Shown piece by piece: positions 26,801 through 36,144 of a stretch of DNA of 64,000 bases. Every line of letters begins with the position of its first letter. Position 1 is the first letter of the stretch. The notes under the pieces are model-generated. The model ran no database searches, was not told the DNA's origin, and worked only from the letters and a program-made list of their open reading frames with translations. This stretch comes from Corynebacterium yudongzhengii (lineage in GTDB: Bacteria > Actinomycetota > Actinomycetes > Mycobacteriales > Mycobacteriaceae): contig NZ_CP026947.1 of the NCBI RefSeq assembly GCF_003065405.1, positions 248,001-312,000 of the forward strand. The letters run 5' to 3'. The translations under genes and the position numbers were made by a program.

Positions 26801-29800
26801 GGCCTGGGCGGCGACGGTCTCGCCGTCGCCGGTGAAGCGGTTAGCCGGCAGGTCCTTCTCGCCGAGGGCGACCCGGGCGAGGTCCTCGCGGGCGTAGGCC
26901 CAGCGGTCGTCGAAAAGCACCGCCTTGTTGGCATCGAAGCTCGGGGTCACCAGGTCGACCCAGCCGGTGCCGAGCTCGGCCTCGACGGTGTCGATGACGG
27001 TGGTATCCGTCGCCTCGAACTCCGGGGTGTCCGGGGAAAGCCCCAGCTCGTCGAGGATGGTGCGGGCGGCCTTGGCGAGCACGCCCTGATCGCCGGTGAC
27101 GGACTCGGCATACGCGCTCAGCGCCGCGGAGTCGACGACCCAGCCTGCACCGGAGCCGCCGGTAGTACCGAGGGAGACGGTGACGCCGTGGCGGGCGGCG
27201 ACGGCCTGGACGGCGGCGTCGATAAGCTCGTCGACCTCCGCCTTGCTGGTCGCGCTCGTCGGGATCGTGGCCAGCGAGCCGCCGCGCACGGAGTCCTCGT
27301 CGCGCGAGCCCAGCAGGATCTCGGCTTCGACGTGGCCGACCCAGCTGGCCGGCAGCGCCCAGGCGCCGGTGACGCGCTCGGAGACGTAGGCCGGCTTCTG
27401 GCCAGTGGCGCCGAGCAGCTGGCGCAACCGGGCGGTGACCGCCTCGCCGAGCACGGAGCCGAAGGGCGCATAACCCGGGGCGGCGGCGACGACGCGCTCG
27501 CGCAGGGTGGCCACGTCCGCATCGGCGGCGCCGTCGATGGCGGGCACGCCGATCTCGGCGGACATGTCCATCAGCAGCTGGTTGCGACGCGAAGACACCC
27601 CGTTGGTGAGCTCTTCGACGGTGTCGGTATCCGAGATCTGATCGAGGCGGATCTTGTTGGAGAAGGCGAACAGCGCCATGATCGCCTCGGCGGCGCTGAA
27701 GTTAAGCTCCGGGGCGTCGGCGGCTGCGGCCGGCGCGGCGGCCGGGGCAGTAGGCTCGGCGGGCGCCGGCTGCGCGGCGGGCGCGGCCTCCGGCTTGGCC
27801 TCTGCCTCTGGGGTGTCTTCCTCGACGACGGGTTCGTCGACGACGGGGGCCTCGGTGACATCGGCCAGCATGACGATGTCCTGGTCGCGCTCGACGTTGT
27901 AGACCGGCAGGTCCACCCCGGCGACCGCCATGGAGCGCTTGGCCAGGTTGGTCAGCGTCGGCGAGGACGCCAGGCCGACCTCGATGATCTGATCGACGCG
28001 GTCGAAAAGCAGCTTCTGGGTCTCGATCCACTGCACTGGCGAGGCGAACTGCCAGGACAACAGCTCGATGAGCAGCACGCGGGCGAGCTCGTTGTCATCA
28101 GCGAAGTCGGAGACCTTCTTGCCGGCGAGGCGTTCCGACGGCGCCACCGCCCGGATCGCGTCGAGGAAATCATCGGTGAGCTCGAAGGGTCGGGCCACCA
28201 GGTTCGGGATGTAGCGCCCGATCAGGGTGTCCAGGTCGAGCTCGGCCGGCAGCAGCTCGTCGAGCTTCGCGGCGAAGTCCGGCACCCCGGGGCGCAGGAC
28301 GGAGGAGTGGAAGGGGACGTCGATACCCGGCACCGTGACGTAGGCGCGCTCGCGGATAGCGTTGGCCTTCTCCTTCAGCGCGGCCAGGCCGGCGCGGGTG
28401 CCGGCGATGGAGTACTGCTGGCCCTCGATGTTGTAGTTGACGATCTGCAGGAACTCACCGGTCTCCTCGGAGACCTGCGCGAGGTAGTTGTCGACCTCGT
28501 CGGCGGCCACGCCGATCATGTTCGGCCGCAGCGCGCCCATGCCGTAGTTGGAGCGGCCCTGCTCGTCACGCTCGACGAGCGAGCCCATCGCCGAACCGCG
28601 GGAGTAGACGATGTCGATGACCGCCTCGAGATCGAAGATGTTCGCCAGCGAGGCCAGGGCGGTGTACTCGCCGAGCGAGTGGCCGGCGTAGTAGGCGTTC
28701 GAGCCGATCGCGTCGGCCTCGCGCAGCCGCTCGGTCTGCGCGTAGGCGACCACCGCGAGCGCGACCTGCGTGAACTGCGTCAGGTGCAGCACGCCCTCTG
28801 GGTGGCGGAAGCGCTGGCCGCGCACGGTGATCTCGGTGGGGTTGTCGTCGATGATCTGCTGGATCGAAAAGCCCAGCGCGCGCCGGGTGTGCTCATCCGC
28901 GCGGCGCCACACAGCCCGGGCGGCGGCCGACGCGTCGCGATCACCGCGGCCCATGCCCTCGGACTGGATGCCCTGGCCCGGGTAGACGTACGCGGTGACC
29001 GGCTGTGCCATGAGCGCCTGGCCGACGGAGACGACCTCGCCGTCGATACGGCAGGTCACCTCGAAGGCGAGGTGGATGCCCTTGCGGCCGGCGCGCTCGA
29101 CGGTGATCTCCACCTCGTCGTTGAGCTGCACCATGCCGTACATCGAATAAGTCCAGCCGACGACGCGCCCGTGGCGACCCGCCAGGTGCTGCGCGGTCGC
29201 CGAGAGCCACATGCCGTGGACCAGCGGGGCCTCCAGGTTGACCAGCTGGGCGGCGTTCGTGGAGGTGTGGATCGGGTTATAATCGCCCGAGACCAGCGCG
29301 AACGGGGTCATGTCGGCCGGGGCGTTCACCACGGCGCGATCGACGAAGGAACGCGGCGTCGGGGTGATCTTGCCCGCCGACTTACCGCCGCCGTACTCCG
29401 GCGCCGGGGTGGGCTGGTCGGTGCCCTGGGCGCGGCCGCGGATGGCGAAGCGCTGCATCTGCGTGGCCACCAGCTCCTCGCCGGAGTAGAGCTCGAGCTC
29501 TACGGTGACGATGCGCCCGGCCGCCGATTCCTCGATGGCGGTGCACCGGCTGGTCACGTCGATGGTGCGGCCATCGGCCAACTCCTCGAGCGGGACGCGC
29601 ACGTCGACGACGTGGTTGAGGTGTACGGCGTTGAGCAGGCCCTCGATGACGGGGTAGCCGTCGTCGAGCTTTCCGGAACCCAGCGCCGTGTAGATCGCCG
29701 GCCAGCAGGGCCCGACGAGCACGTCCGGGGTGCCCGGGGCGACGCGCCCGAGCGCGGCGCCGGTGGTGTTGGTGTGCGCGGTGAGCAGCTCAGGTGTGAA

Positions 29801-32800
29801 GGTAAACGAGTAGCGGGCGATGCCGAAGGGGGCGTCGGCGGATTCGGAGCCGTCGATAATCTTCGGCATCTCGGTGATCTCATCGCCGGTCTCGCTCGTC
29901 GAGCCCACGCCGGCGAGGCCCTCGAGCAGGCTGAACACCGAATCCGGCAGGCGCTCGTCGCTGACGACCGGGGAGCCGCCGGTGGCGACGCCGTCCGGCA
30001 GATCCAGCGGCACGGTGACCTCGCGGACGTAGAACGGGCGCTGCTCTTCCGGCAGATCGTCCCAGTAGGAATCGGCGTTGATGCGGATGGAGTAGTTGCC
30101 CTCGTCGTCACGCACGAGGTCGTAGGCGTCGTCGTCCATCTCGTAGGCCGGGTTCGCCATGAGGTGGCCGTGCCAGACGATGGTCGGGGCGTTGCGGATG
30201 TAGTCCTCGGGCGTCTCGGCGTCGGCCAGGCGGGAGAAGAGCTCGACCGGTTTCTGGCCGGCGGCCTCGAGGACGGAGGTGGTGCCGGCCTCGAAGCGGG
30301 CGAGCAGCTCGGCGACGGGCTCGTTCTTCTTCGTGATGCCGGCCACCGCGACGGGGCCGGGGATGATGCGGACCTGGTCGGCGTCGTAACGCTCGTCCTG
30401 GGCCTGCCACAGGGTGTCCTTGCCGAACCACGTCTTGAGATCACCGTCGATCGCCGGGACCCACGGCATCGGCTTGACGTGCTTGTAGTGCAGCGAGATC
30501 CACCAGGCGGCATCGCGCGGGGAGACGGTGATCTCGTGGGCGTCCGGGTAGGCGCGAAGAAGCCTCTCGACGGCCGCCGGTGCCTCCTCCAGCTCATCGC
30601 TGGAGGGGAACAGCGTCTCGATCTCGCCGTGGTCCGCGTCGTTGAGGCGGGCTTCGATGCGGTGCAGAAGGTCGAAGAAGCGGTCGTCCCACGTCGGGTC
30701 GTGGAAGGGATAGGCCAGCTCGACGAAGCGGTGGAGCCACTCGGCATACGTCATGGTCTCGACGTCCCCGAAGTAAGGCTTCGAGGTGCGCGAGAGGTAG
30801 TCGATGATCTCTTCTCGACGCGGCCCGTACTCCTCCAGCTCCAGCGACGTGATGAAGCGCGACGCGGCGGCAAAGGAGTTATCGAGCTCGTGGATATCCG
30901 CCAGCAGGTGCGACTGCGACGAGGCCGCGCCCCCTGCGCCCGTGCCGCGCGAGACCCAGCCGTCATTGTCCTCCGGGGTGATGCCCTTCGTGTTGACGAG
31001 CAGGTCCTTGACGCTGTCGGTCGCCTTGGCCTCGCGAGTGGCCATGGCCACCGTGCCGACGAACACCGCATCCACCGGCATCGGCGCCAGGTCGTGCTGG
31101 GCCGACCAGGTGCCGGTGAGCAGCTCCGCAGCGCGGTCGGGGGAGTAGATACCTCCGCCCACCGCCAGCAGCACGTTCGGGTGCTCGCGGACCTCGGCGT
31201 AGGTGTCGATGAGCATGTCATCGAGATCCGTCCACGAGTGGTGCCCGCCCGCGTGGCCGTCCTCGACCTGCATGATGATCGGGAAATCCGGGTTCGCCTC
31301 CGCGATCTTCAGCGTCGCGCGGATCTGGGCGCTGGTGCCCGGCTTGAAGGCGATGAACGGGAAGCCGTCGTTGTGCAGCTGCTCGAGCAGCTCGGTGGCC
31401 TCGTCGACCTCCGGGATGCCGGCGGAGATGGTCACGCCGTTGAACGGGGCGCCGGCGGCGCGGGCCCGCGGGACGATGCGCGTCTGCCCGAACTGCAGGT
31501 TCCACAAAAACCGGTCGAAGAACATGGTGTTGAACTGGGCGGTCCGGCCCGGCTCGAGGAAGGACTCCATGGTCTCGCGGTGGCCGTTGAAGACTTCGTC
31601 GGAGTACATGCCGCCGCCGGCCAGCTCCGTCCAGTAGCCGGCGTTCGCGGCGGCGGCGACGATCTCACCGTCCGCCGTCGACGGCGTCATGCCGCCCAAG
31701 ATGATCGGCGACAGGCCGGTGACCGCCGAAAAGCGCGTCTGGGTGCGGGTGGAGCCATCCGGCAGGGTGATCAGCCGCGGCGCGAAGTCGGTGTAGTCCG
31801 TGGCCGCGGGCAGCTCGGTGCCCGGGGTGGCAAGCGCGTCGCGGTCCGCGCCGGTGGCGGCGGAGACGGTCACGATGCCGGAGCCGGCCAGCAGGCGGGC
31901 GGTCATGCGGCGCAGCGCGTTATCGAGGACCAGCGCGTGGGTGACGTCTTCATCCCGCAGCCGCGTCGCGACCTCCAGGAAGTTGTGCTGGTCGACCAGG
32001 ATATCCTCGGCGAGCTCGCGGGCGGTGGTGTGCTCGAAGCTCACGCCGCACTGCTCGGCCCAGCAGGCGGCCAGCTCTGCGGCCGCGGCGTTGGCCGAAT
32101 GGTGGAAGGGGTAGGCGACGGGCAGCTCGTCGTAGATCGGCTCGAGCGGGCTGCCGCCACGCTCAGCGGCCTCGAGGGAGGCGTTGAACTGCTCGGCGGC
32201 GCTCGCGATCGCGGTGCGCGCGGCGGCGAGCGCCTGCGGGCTGCCGGCAAGGATGACGTGGCTCGGCCCATTGACGACGGCCACCTCCACGCCCTCAACG
32301 TCTGCGATGAACTCCTCGACCGTGACCCGGCGCAGCCCGCGGATGGAGACCATGTGCGGGCGGGCATCATTAGCGCCGTGCAGGTGGCTGGCCGCGGTGC
32401 CCAGCAGGATAGCGAAGGTCAGAGCCTGCTGCGGTTGCGTCGCGGCCGCGACACCGATCACGCCCTGGGAGTGGCCCTCCAGGTGCGTGGCCGAGATATC
32501 CAGGCCGAGATCACGCAGCTGCTCGACGGTAGCGATCTGGCCTAAGACGATACCCGGGATGCTCACGGCCGGGTGGGCGTCGATCTCTACGGGTTCGATG
32601 TGGTCGGCGGCGTTTTCACCGGTGAGTTCCTCCAGGCGGGCGAGGGCACCGGGCACCGTCGAGGCGATGGTGCGGGCGACAGGGCCAGTCTGGGTGCGGG
32701 CCTGGGCGAGGGCGTCGGACAGTCGCTGTCGGACGTGGTGGCCGGCGGAGGCATCCGCCAGCATCTGCTGCCACGGGGTGCCCTGTCCTCCGAAGATGAG

Positions 32801-32839
32801 GGCAGGCCGTGCCATTGACAGAAGCGGGGTCAGAGACAT
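23843..32839 (-). CDS. fas: Type I fatty acid synthase
   Basis: A single 2998-residue polypeptide making acyl-CoA de novo, the source of both membrane lipids and corynomycolate precursors. Domains in order: acyltransferase (GHSQG, Ser near 124), enoyl reductase with FMN barrel (LGGMTPSTADGE, about 383), hot-dog dehydratase (DYNPIHTSTNAA, about 1188), malonyl/palmitoyl transferase (YAGHSLGEYTA, about 1386), and an Ala/Pro/Glu linker. The acyl carrier protein follows (phosphopantetheine Ser in NGVSSRRNQLL, about 1748), then ketoreductase (ALVTGAAPGSIATAL, about 2050) and ketosynthase (Cys in GACATAA, about 2646; His in SKHDTST and LTGHSKAG, about 2800-2840). There is no C-terminal phosphopantetheinyl transferase, so a separate enzyme must activate the ACP. 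AAGGA precedes the ATG. Corynebacteria may have fasA and fasB; which this is cannot be settled here. Confidence 0.95.
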   Translation of the reverse strand: MSLTPLLSMARPALIFGGQGTPWQQMLADASAGHHVRQRLSDALAQARTQTGPVARTIASTVPGALARLEELTGENAADHIEPVEIDAHPAVSIPGIVLGQIATVEQLRDLGLDISATHLEGHSQGVIGVAAATQPQQALTFAILLGTAASHLHGANDARPHMVSIRGLRRVTVEEFIADVEGVEVAVVNGPSHVILAGSPQALAAARTAIASAAEQFNASLEAAERGGSPLEPIYDELPVAYPFHHSANAAAAELAACWAEQCGVSFEHTTARELAEDILVDQHNFLEVATRLRDEDVTHALVLDNALRRMTARLLAGSGIVTVSAATGADRDALATPGTELPAATDYTDFAPRLITLPDGSTRTQTRFSAVTGLSPIILGGMTPSTADGEIVAAAANAGYWTELAGGGMYSDEVFNGHRETMESFLEPGRTAQFNTMFFDRFLWNLQFGQTRIVPRARAAGAPFNGVTISAGIPEVDEATELLEQLHNDGFPFIAFKPGTSAQIRATLKIAEANPDFPIIMQVEDGHAGGHHSWTDLDDMLIDTYAEVREHPNVLLAVGGGIYSPDRAAELLTGTWSAQHDLAPMPVDAVFVGTVAMATREAKATDSVKDLLVNTKGITPEDNDGWVSRGTGAGGAASSQSHLLADIHELDNSFAAASRFITSLELEEYGPRREEIIDYLSRTSKPYFGDVETMTYAEWLHRFVELAYPFHDPTWDDRFFDLLHRIEARLNDADHGEIETLFPSSDELEEAPAAVERLLRAYPDAHEITVSPRDAAWWISLHYKHVKPMPWVPAIDGDLKTWFGKDTLWQAQDERYDADQVRIIPGPVAVAGITKKNEPVAELLARFEAGTTSVLEAAGQKPVELFSRLADAETPEDYIRNAPTIVWHGHLMANPAYEMDDDAYDLVRDDEGNYSIRINADSYWDDLPEEQRPFYVREVTVPLDLPDGVATGGSPVVSDERLPDSVFSLLEGLAGVGSTSETGDEITEMPKIIDGSESADAPFGIARYSFTFTPELLTAHTNTTGAALGRVAPGTPDVLVGPCWPAIYTALGSGKLDDGYPVIEGLLNAVHLNHVVDVRVPLEELADGRTIDVTSRCTAIEESAAGRIVTVELELYSGEELVATQMQRFAIRGRAQGTDQPTPAPEYGGGKSAGKITPTPRSFVDRAVVNAPADMTPFALVSGDYNPIHTSTNAAQLVNLEAPLVHGMWLSATAQHLAGRHGRVVGWTYSMYGMVQLNDEVEITVERAGRKGIHLAFEVTCRIDGEVVSVGQALMAQPVTAYVYPGQGIQSEGMGRGDRDASAAARAVWRRADEHTRRALGFSIQQIIDDNPTEITVRGQRFRHPEGVLHLTQFTQVALAVVAYAQTERLREADAIGSNAYYAGHSLGEYTALASLANIFDLEAVIDIVYSRGSAMGSLVERDEQGRSNYGMGALRPNMIGVAADEVDNYLAQVSEETGEFLQIVNYNIEGQQYSIAGTRAGLAALKEKANAIRERAYVTVPGIDVPFHSSVLRPGVPDFAAKLDELLPAELDLDTLIGRYIPNLVARPFELTDDFLDAIRAVAPSERLAGKKVSDFADDNELARVLLIELLSWQFASPVQWIETQKLLFDRVDQIIEVGLASSPTLTNLAKRSMAVAGVDLPVYNVERDQDIVMLADVTEAPVVDEPVVEEDTPEAEAKPEAAPAAQPAPAEPTAPAAAPAAAADAPELNFSAAEAIMALFAFSNKIRLDQISDTDTVEELTNGVSSRRNQLLMDMSAEIGVPAIDGAADADVATLRERVVAAAPGYAPFGSVLGEAVTARLRQLLGATGQKPAYVSERVTGAWALPASWVGHVEAEILLGSRDEDSVRGGSLATIPTSATSKAEVDELIDAAVQAVAARHGVTVSLGTTGGSGAGWVVDSAALSAYAESVTGDQGVLAKAARTILDELGLSPDTPEFEATDTTVIDTVEAELGTGWVDLVTPSFDANKAVLFDDRWAYAREDLARVALGEKDLPANRFTGDGETVAAQAEWWADNGGDASLMREIAAAARQDAPATYAEDVALVTGAAPGSIATALVARLLEGGATVVMTASRISQARKEFARRLFAEHATGHAALWLVPANLSSYRDIDALIDWIGTEQKESVGNEVKILKPALTPTLAFPFAAPAVAGSLADAGPSAENQTRLLLWSVERTIARLSELAQADVDKRTHVILPGSPNRGMFGGDGAYAEVKSALDAVLAKWHSEAGWPEGVTLAQAKIGWVAGTHLMGGNDALVPAAEAAGIHVWSPEEISSELMELASEDNRAKAAEHPIEADLTGGLGSSAISITELAEKAQADAAGHTPEDAAEAPVTIKALPNTPHPSQPTGAEVCEVTQPLEDMVVIVGLGEVSSWGSGRTRFEAEYGIQRDGSVDLTAAGVLELAWMTGLVTWSDDPHPGWYDADGTEVAEEDIYDRFRDEVVARAGIRELTDKYHLVNHGSIDLTEVFLDRDITFTASSQAEAEDILAADPEFTEITEDDGEYLVTRKQGATAHVPRKATLSRTVAGQMPDDFDPAKWGVPEHMIDSLDRMAVWNLVTAVDAFVTAGFSPTDLLKALHPLDVAMTQGTGIGGMESLHKVFVSRFLGEERPSDILQEALPNVVAAHTMQSLLGGYGSMIHPIGACATAAVSIEEAQDKIKLGKADFVIAGGIDDVQVESLTGFGDMNATAETKKMTDKGIHDRFISRANDRRRGGFLEAEGGGSVLLARGSVAADLGLPVHAVLAHAASYADGAHTSIPAPGLGALGAGRGGENSKLARSLRSLGLSPNDVSVLSKHDTSTNANDPNESELHSLLWPAIGRDENQPLFVISQKTLTGHSKAGAALFQTGGLIDVLRTGRLPQNASLDTVDPLIEPKATNLVWLREPLDLGAGAVKACALTSLGFGHVGALVVYAHPSVFEGALAAAGRDVEAWRDAATARLRAGAAHLQAGMLGPRELFTPIEGRRLPEKNAQAAEINLLLNEDVRLGDNGIYPSAE

Positions 32840-32864
32840 ACGTCAGTCCTTACTTTCCGGGACG

Positions 32865-32889
32865 ATACTAGGAGATTACGTAACCGTAA
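32865..32889 (-). promoter_or_regulatory. fas promoter with palindromic operator candidate
   Basis: On the minus strand TAGTAT (32870-32865) is a -10 candidate 26 bases before the ATG. The palindrome TTACG-TAAC-CGTAA (32876-32889) covers the spacer region, a typical repressor position. A FasR-like regulator is a guess. Confidence 0.4.
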
Positions 32890-33017
32890 CCTACGCGAGC
32901 GTAATATAGTTCTCTAGAGCCCGGAATGTGAGAAACTCAACTGGGGGTGTCGCGGTGGGGGTTTGGTTGCTGGGGTTTGGTTGTCTGGCTGTTGTGTAGC
33001 GGCATCGCTTTCGTATT

Positions 33018-33497
33018 CCTGGTCGAAAGGAGTCGGTCCGAAAGGGGTCTCGCGCGGTCGAAACGAGTAGTCCTTAGGGGTGCCTGCTTTCGACCAGCGG
33101 TAGCGCTGTATGCGGGAAAGGTTGGTCGGTTCTGTGTGGCGGGTGGGGACTGCGGAGGCCGGGTCACGAAGAACGCGGTAGCCTCGAATCTCATGCCGCG
33201 GTAGCGAGTTTGCACGCCTGGTCGAAAGGAGTCGGTCCGAAAGGAGTCTCGCGCGGTCGAAGCGAGTAGTCTTTTAGGGGTGCCTGCTTTCGACCAGCGG
33301 TAGCGCTGTATGCGGGAAAGGTTGGTCGGTTCTGTGTGGTGGGTGGGGACTGCGGAGGCCGGGTCACGAAGAGCGCAGTAGCCTCGAATCTCATGCCGCG
33401 GTAGCGAGTTTGCACGCCTGGTCGAAAGGAGTCGGTCCGAAAGGAGTCTCGCGCGGTCGAAACGAGTAGTCCTTTAGGGGTGCCTGCTTTCGACCAG
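33018..33497. repeat. Tandem 200-bp repeats (two full copies and one partial)
   Basis: Unit starts at 33018, 33217 and 33417 (periods 199 and 200); the third copy ends at about 33497. Copies differ at only a few positions. Each begins with an 80-bp palindromic module bounded by CTGGTCGAAAG and CTTTCGACCAG (33019/33097, 33218/33297, 33418/33497). The module is followed by about 120 bp of spacer containing GTTGGTCGGTTCTGTGTGG. The module ends match repeats at 59.3-59.9 kb. Confidence 0.9.
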
Positions 33498-33555
33498 CAC
33501 TATCGCTGCATGCAAACAACCCCATTTCCGCCATTCCGCGGCAACCAAGAACGCC

Positions 33556-33579
33556 AAAAGGGCGCCGAAACCGGCGCCC
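33556..33579 (-). terminator. Rho-independent terminator of the RDD gene
   Basis: GGGCGCCG (33560-33567) and CGGCGCCC (33572-33579) form an 8-bp stem with a four-base loop, followed in the minus direction by TTTT. Confidence 0.88.
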
Positions 33580-33595
33580 CAGGAGCAAGTACATA

Positions 33596-34294
33596 CTAGA
33601 AGTTCGTGGCCTCGCGGAGCACGCCACGGGTCTTGGCCCACTTGTCGTGGAGTCCCTGCGTGCGGTCGTTGGTAAAGAGCATCACGAAGATCGCGACGCC
33701 CACGCCGAACTGGATCAGGCCGCCGAGGAACGGGATGAGGCCCAGCAGCAGCCACACCGAGCGCAGCGCGGAGGTACCCAGAGAGATGGGCTGCATGTTC
33801 ATGTCGACCACGCGGATGCCGAGCAGATGCTTACCCACGGTGGAGAAGCTGGTCGTGTGCAGGATCGTGAAGTACGCGTAGATCACGAACACCATGACGA
33901 AGCCGAGCGCCTGCGTCTGGGCGATGGTCTCATCCATGACCTGTTGCGGGGTCATGTCGGGTTCGACGTTGCTCATCACCCACGGGGTGGTCACGATGCT
34001 GGCCGCTAAACCTACCAGCATCGAGTCGATGAAGTAGGCGAAGAAGCGGCGCCACGGGCCGGCGGCGATCTCCCCACCCCCGTGCAGCGTCCCCGCTCCC
34101 GCGCCGTACTCGGAGTCGGAGCTGGGGTAGCCGCCGTAGCCGGCGTAATCGCTATAAGAAGGGGTGCCGCCGTACGGGGTCTCGTACGGGCTCTGACCGC
34201 GCGCCGGGGTATCACCAGCGCCAAAACCCTCGTTGAACGAGTTGTTCGGATCGTTCGGGTCGTTGTTGCCTTGCGGGCTATTCGGGGTGGTCAT
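33596..34294 (-). CDS. RDD family membrane protein
   Basis: 232 aa. A disordered N-terminus of about 80 residues rich in Asn, Pro, Gly, Tyr and Ser precedes an RDD domain with four membrane helices. The signature (WRRFFAYFIDSMLVGLA) is at the first helix, and GKHLLGIRVVDMNMQPISLG is the conserved loop. RDD proteins are of mixed or unknown function; some are linked to ion exchange. AAAGGA and GGAAG lie upstream of the ATG. It follows fadD on the same strand across a 44-base gap, so the two may be cotranscribed. Confidence 0.85.
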   Translation of the reverse strand: MTTPNSPQGNNDPNDPNNSFNEGFGAGDTPARGQSPYETPYGGTPSYSDYAGYGGYPSSDSEYGAGAGTLHGGGEIAAGPWRRFFAYFIDSMLVGLAASIVTTPWVMSNVEPDMTPQQVMDETIAQTQALGFVMVFVIYAYFTILHTTSFSTVGKHLLGIRVVDMNMQPISLGTSALRSVWLLLGLIPFLGGLIQFGVGVAIFVMLFTNDRTQGLHDKWAKTRGVLREATNF

Positions 34295-34338
34295 GAACTT
34301 CCGATAATCCTTTCCAATGCGTGTGATCTACGGCCAGT

Positions 34339-36069
34339 CTAGCGGGATCCGGCGTCCTGGTCTTTCTCGATCATCTCTTCCAGCTTCTCCTGGACTTCGC
34401 GGCGGTTGACCTTGCCCATCATGTTCTGGGGCAGCTCCTCGAAGTGGTAGAAGCGGCGCGGCACCTTGTAGCGGGTTAGGTGCTTGCGGGCGTGTTCCTT
34501 GAGGCCTTCGGGGTCGAGGACGGCGCCGTCGCGAAGCACGACGCAGGCCACCACGTCCTCGGAGCCGTCCTTGCGCTCCAGCCCGAGGACGGAGACCGCT
34601 TCGACGTCTCGGTGATCGCGCATCGCGGCCTCGACCTCGGCGGGGTAGACGTTGAAGCCGCCGGTGATGATGACTTCTTTGAGGCGGGCGACGAGTTTCA
34701 CGAAGCCACCCTCGTCCATCACGCCGATGTCACCGGTGCGGAACCAGCCGTCGTGGAATGCCTTCTCGGTGGCTTCGGGGTTGTTGAGATAGCCGGAGAA
34801 GACCTGCGGGCCCTTGGCCAGGATTTCGCCTTCCTCGCCGTCGGGCATCGTCTCCTCGGGGTTTTCGGGGTTGGCGATGCGGATCTCGGTATCCGGGAAG
34901 GGCACGCCGATGTAGCCGGGGCGGCGCTTGTCGTTCATCGGGGTGCCGATGAGGATCGGCGCGGTCTCGGTGAGTCCGTAGCCCTCGACGAACATGCCGG
35001 AGGTGTGCTCCTCCCAGCGCGCGACCATCTCCGGCGGCATGGTCGCCGCGCCGCAGAAGGCGCTGAGCACGGACTTCAGCGAGGCCTTCTGGTCCTCGTC
35101 GACGGCCGCGAGGGTCTTCTCGAACAGCAGCGGCACGCCCGAGAACCAGGTCGGCTCGCGCTGCTTGAGGGCGTCGAGGATCAGCGGGGTCTTCGGCACG
35201 GGAACGATGACCATCTCGCCGCCGACGTAGAAGGACAGCGTCATCGCCATGGTCATGCCGTAGGCGTGGAAGAAGGGCAGGGCGGCCAAGAGGCGTTCCT
35301 CGCGCTTGCCGAGGCCTTCCACCCAGGCCACGCCCTGGTGGATGTTGGCAAAGAGGTTGCCGTGCGAGAGCACCGCACCCTTCGGGGCGCCGGTGGTGCC
35401 GGAGGTGTACAAGATGACGGCCGGGGTCTTTGGGGTGACGGACTTCTCCGAGGAGAGCTCCTCGCCGCTGCCGCCGATGGCGTCGCTGAGCAGGGCGTCG
35501 AAAGGCACGGTGTTCGGCGCTGGGGCGTGCAGCTGCTCGCGGGCCTCGCGGATCTTCGGGATCGGCAGCCTTAAGCCCCACTGTTTGACGCGCGGCATCG
35601 CGTCGATCAGGTTCACCGAGACGATGGTCTCGAGCTCGGTCTCGCCGCGCAGCTTCTCGAAGGTCGCGGCGGTCTTGTCCCACACAATCGCCACGCGCGC
35701 CTCGTGGTTCTGGAAGGGCTTGCGCAGCTCGTGGGCGGTGTAGAGCGGGTTGTGCTCCGCAACGGCCGCGCCGAGCTTGAGCACCGCGTAGAAGGCGATG
35801 ACGTGCTGCGGGCAGTTCGGCATCGCGAGTGCGACCCGATCCCCCGGGCGCACGCCGAAGGCGCGCAGGCCCGCGGCGGCACGGCGCACCTGCTCGTCGA
35901 GCTCCGCATACGTCAGCGACTTGCCGAAGAACCACGTCGCGGGCTTGCCGGGGTTCTTCGCGAGGTTGTTGTCGTAGACGTCGAGAAGCGTCGTCGTACC
36001 GTAATCGAGCTCGGCGTCGGTCCACGACGAATAAGCATCTAACCAGGCCTTGGTCTCATAAGCGGGCAT
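34339..36069 (-). CDS. fadD: Long-chain fatty acid-CoA ligase
   Basis: AMP-forming acyl-CoA synthetase (576 aa) activating fatty acids with ATP and CoA. The P-loop-like A3 motif VILYTSGTTGAPKGAVLSHGN is near residue 210, followed by FVEGYGLTETAPI (A5), GWFRTGDIGVMDEGGFVKLVAR (A7-A8), and the C-terminal catalytic Lys in LPQNMMGKVNRREV (A10). Length and motifs match FadD-type ligases. Substrate chain length cannot be read from the sequence. In corynebacteria such ligases may feed lipid recycling or mycolate metabolism. An AAGGAC site lies upstream of the ATG. Confidence 0.9.
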   Translation of the reverse strand: MPAYETKAWLDAYSSWTDAELDYGTTTLLDVYDNNLAKNPGKPATWFFGKSLTYAELDEQVRRAAAGLRAFGVRPGDRVALAMPNCPQHVIAFYAVLKLGAAVAEHNPLYTAHELRKPFQNHEARVAIVWDKTAATFEKLRGETELETIVSVNLIDAMPRVKQWGLRLPIPKIREAREQLHAPAPNTVPFDALLSDAIGGSGEELSSEKSVTPKTPAVILYTSGTTGAPKGAVLSHGNLFANIHQGVAWVEGLGKREERLLAALPFFHAYGMTMAMTLSFYVGGEMVIVPVPKTPLILDALKQREPTWFSGVPLLFEKTLAAVDEDQKASLKSVLSAFCGAATMPPEMVARWEEHTSGMFVEGYGLTETAPILIGTPMNDKRRPGYIGVPFPDTEIRIANPENPEETMPDGEEGEILAKGPQVFSGYLNNPEATEKAFHDGWFRTGDIGVMDEGGFVKLVARLKEVIITGGFNVYPAEVEAAMRDHRDVEAVSVLGLERKDGSEDVVACVVLRDGAVLDPEGLKEHARKHLTRYKVPRRFYHFEELPQNMMGKVNRREVQEKLEEMIEKDQDAGSR

Positions 36070-36144
36070 GTTGAGGCGGTCACCGTCCTTGAGTCATAGT
36101 GGTGGGTGAAGAATCTGAGAAAACTATGCCCCCACCCTAACGGC

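Larger units (their letters stand above)
32840..33595. other. Repeat-filled gap between fas and the RDD gene
   Basis: 756 bases without a convincing gene. It holds the fas promoter, the 200-bp tandem repeats and the RDD terminator. Open frames of 70-90 codons on both strands recur with the repeat period and are products of the repeats. Confidence 0.8.

Noticed and set aside
26090..32545. A 2151-codon open frame on the plus strand
   Set aside because: It is the antisense of the fatty acid synthase gene. High G+C third positions keep the opposite strand open; it has no recognisable domain.
33018..33497. Possible CRISPR array
   Set aside because: Units are 200 bp and repeat in full, with no short repeats alternating with unique spacers and no cas genes nearby.
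32937..33627. Repeated small frames beginning MQTRYRGMRFEATA
   Set aside because: They recur with the 200-bp repeat unit, have no ribosome site and are by-products of the repeats.
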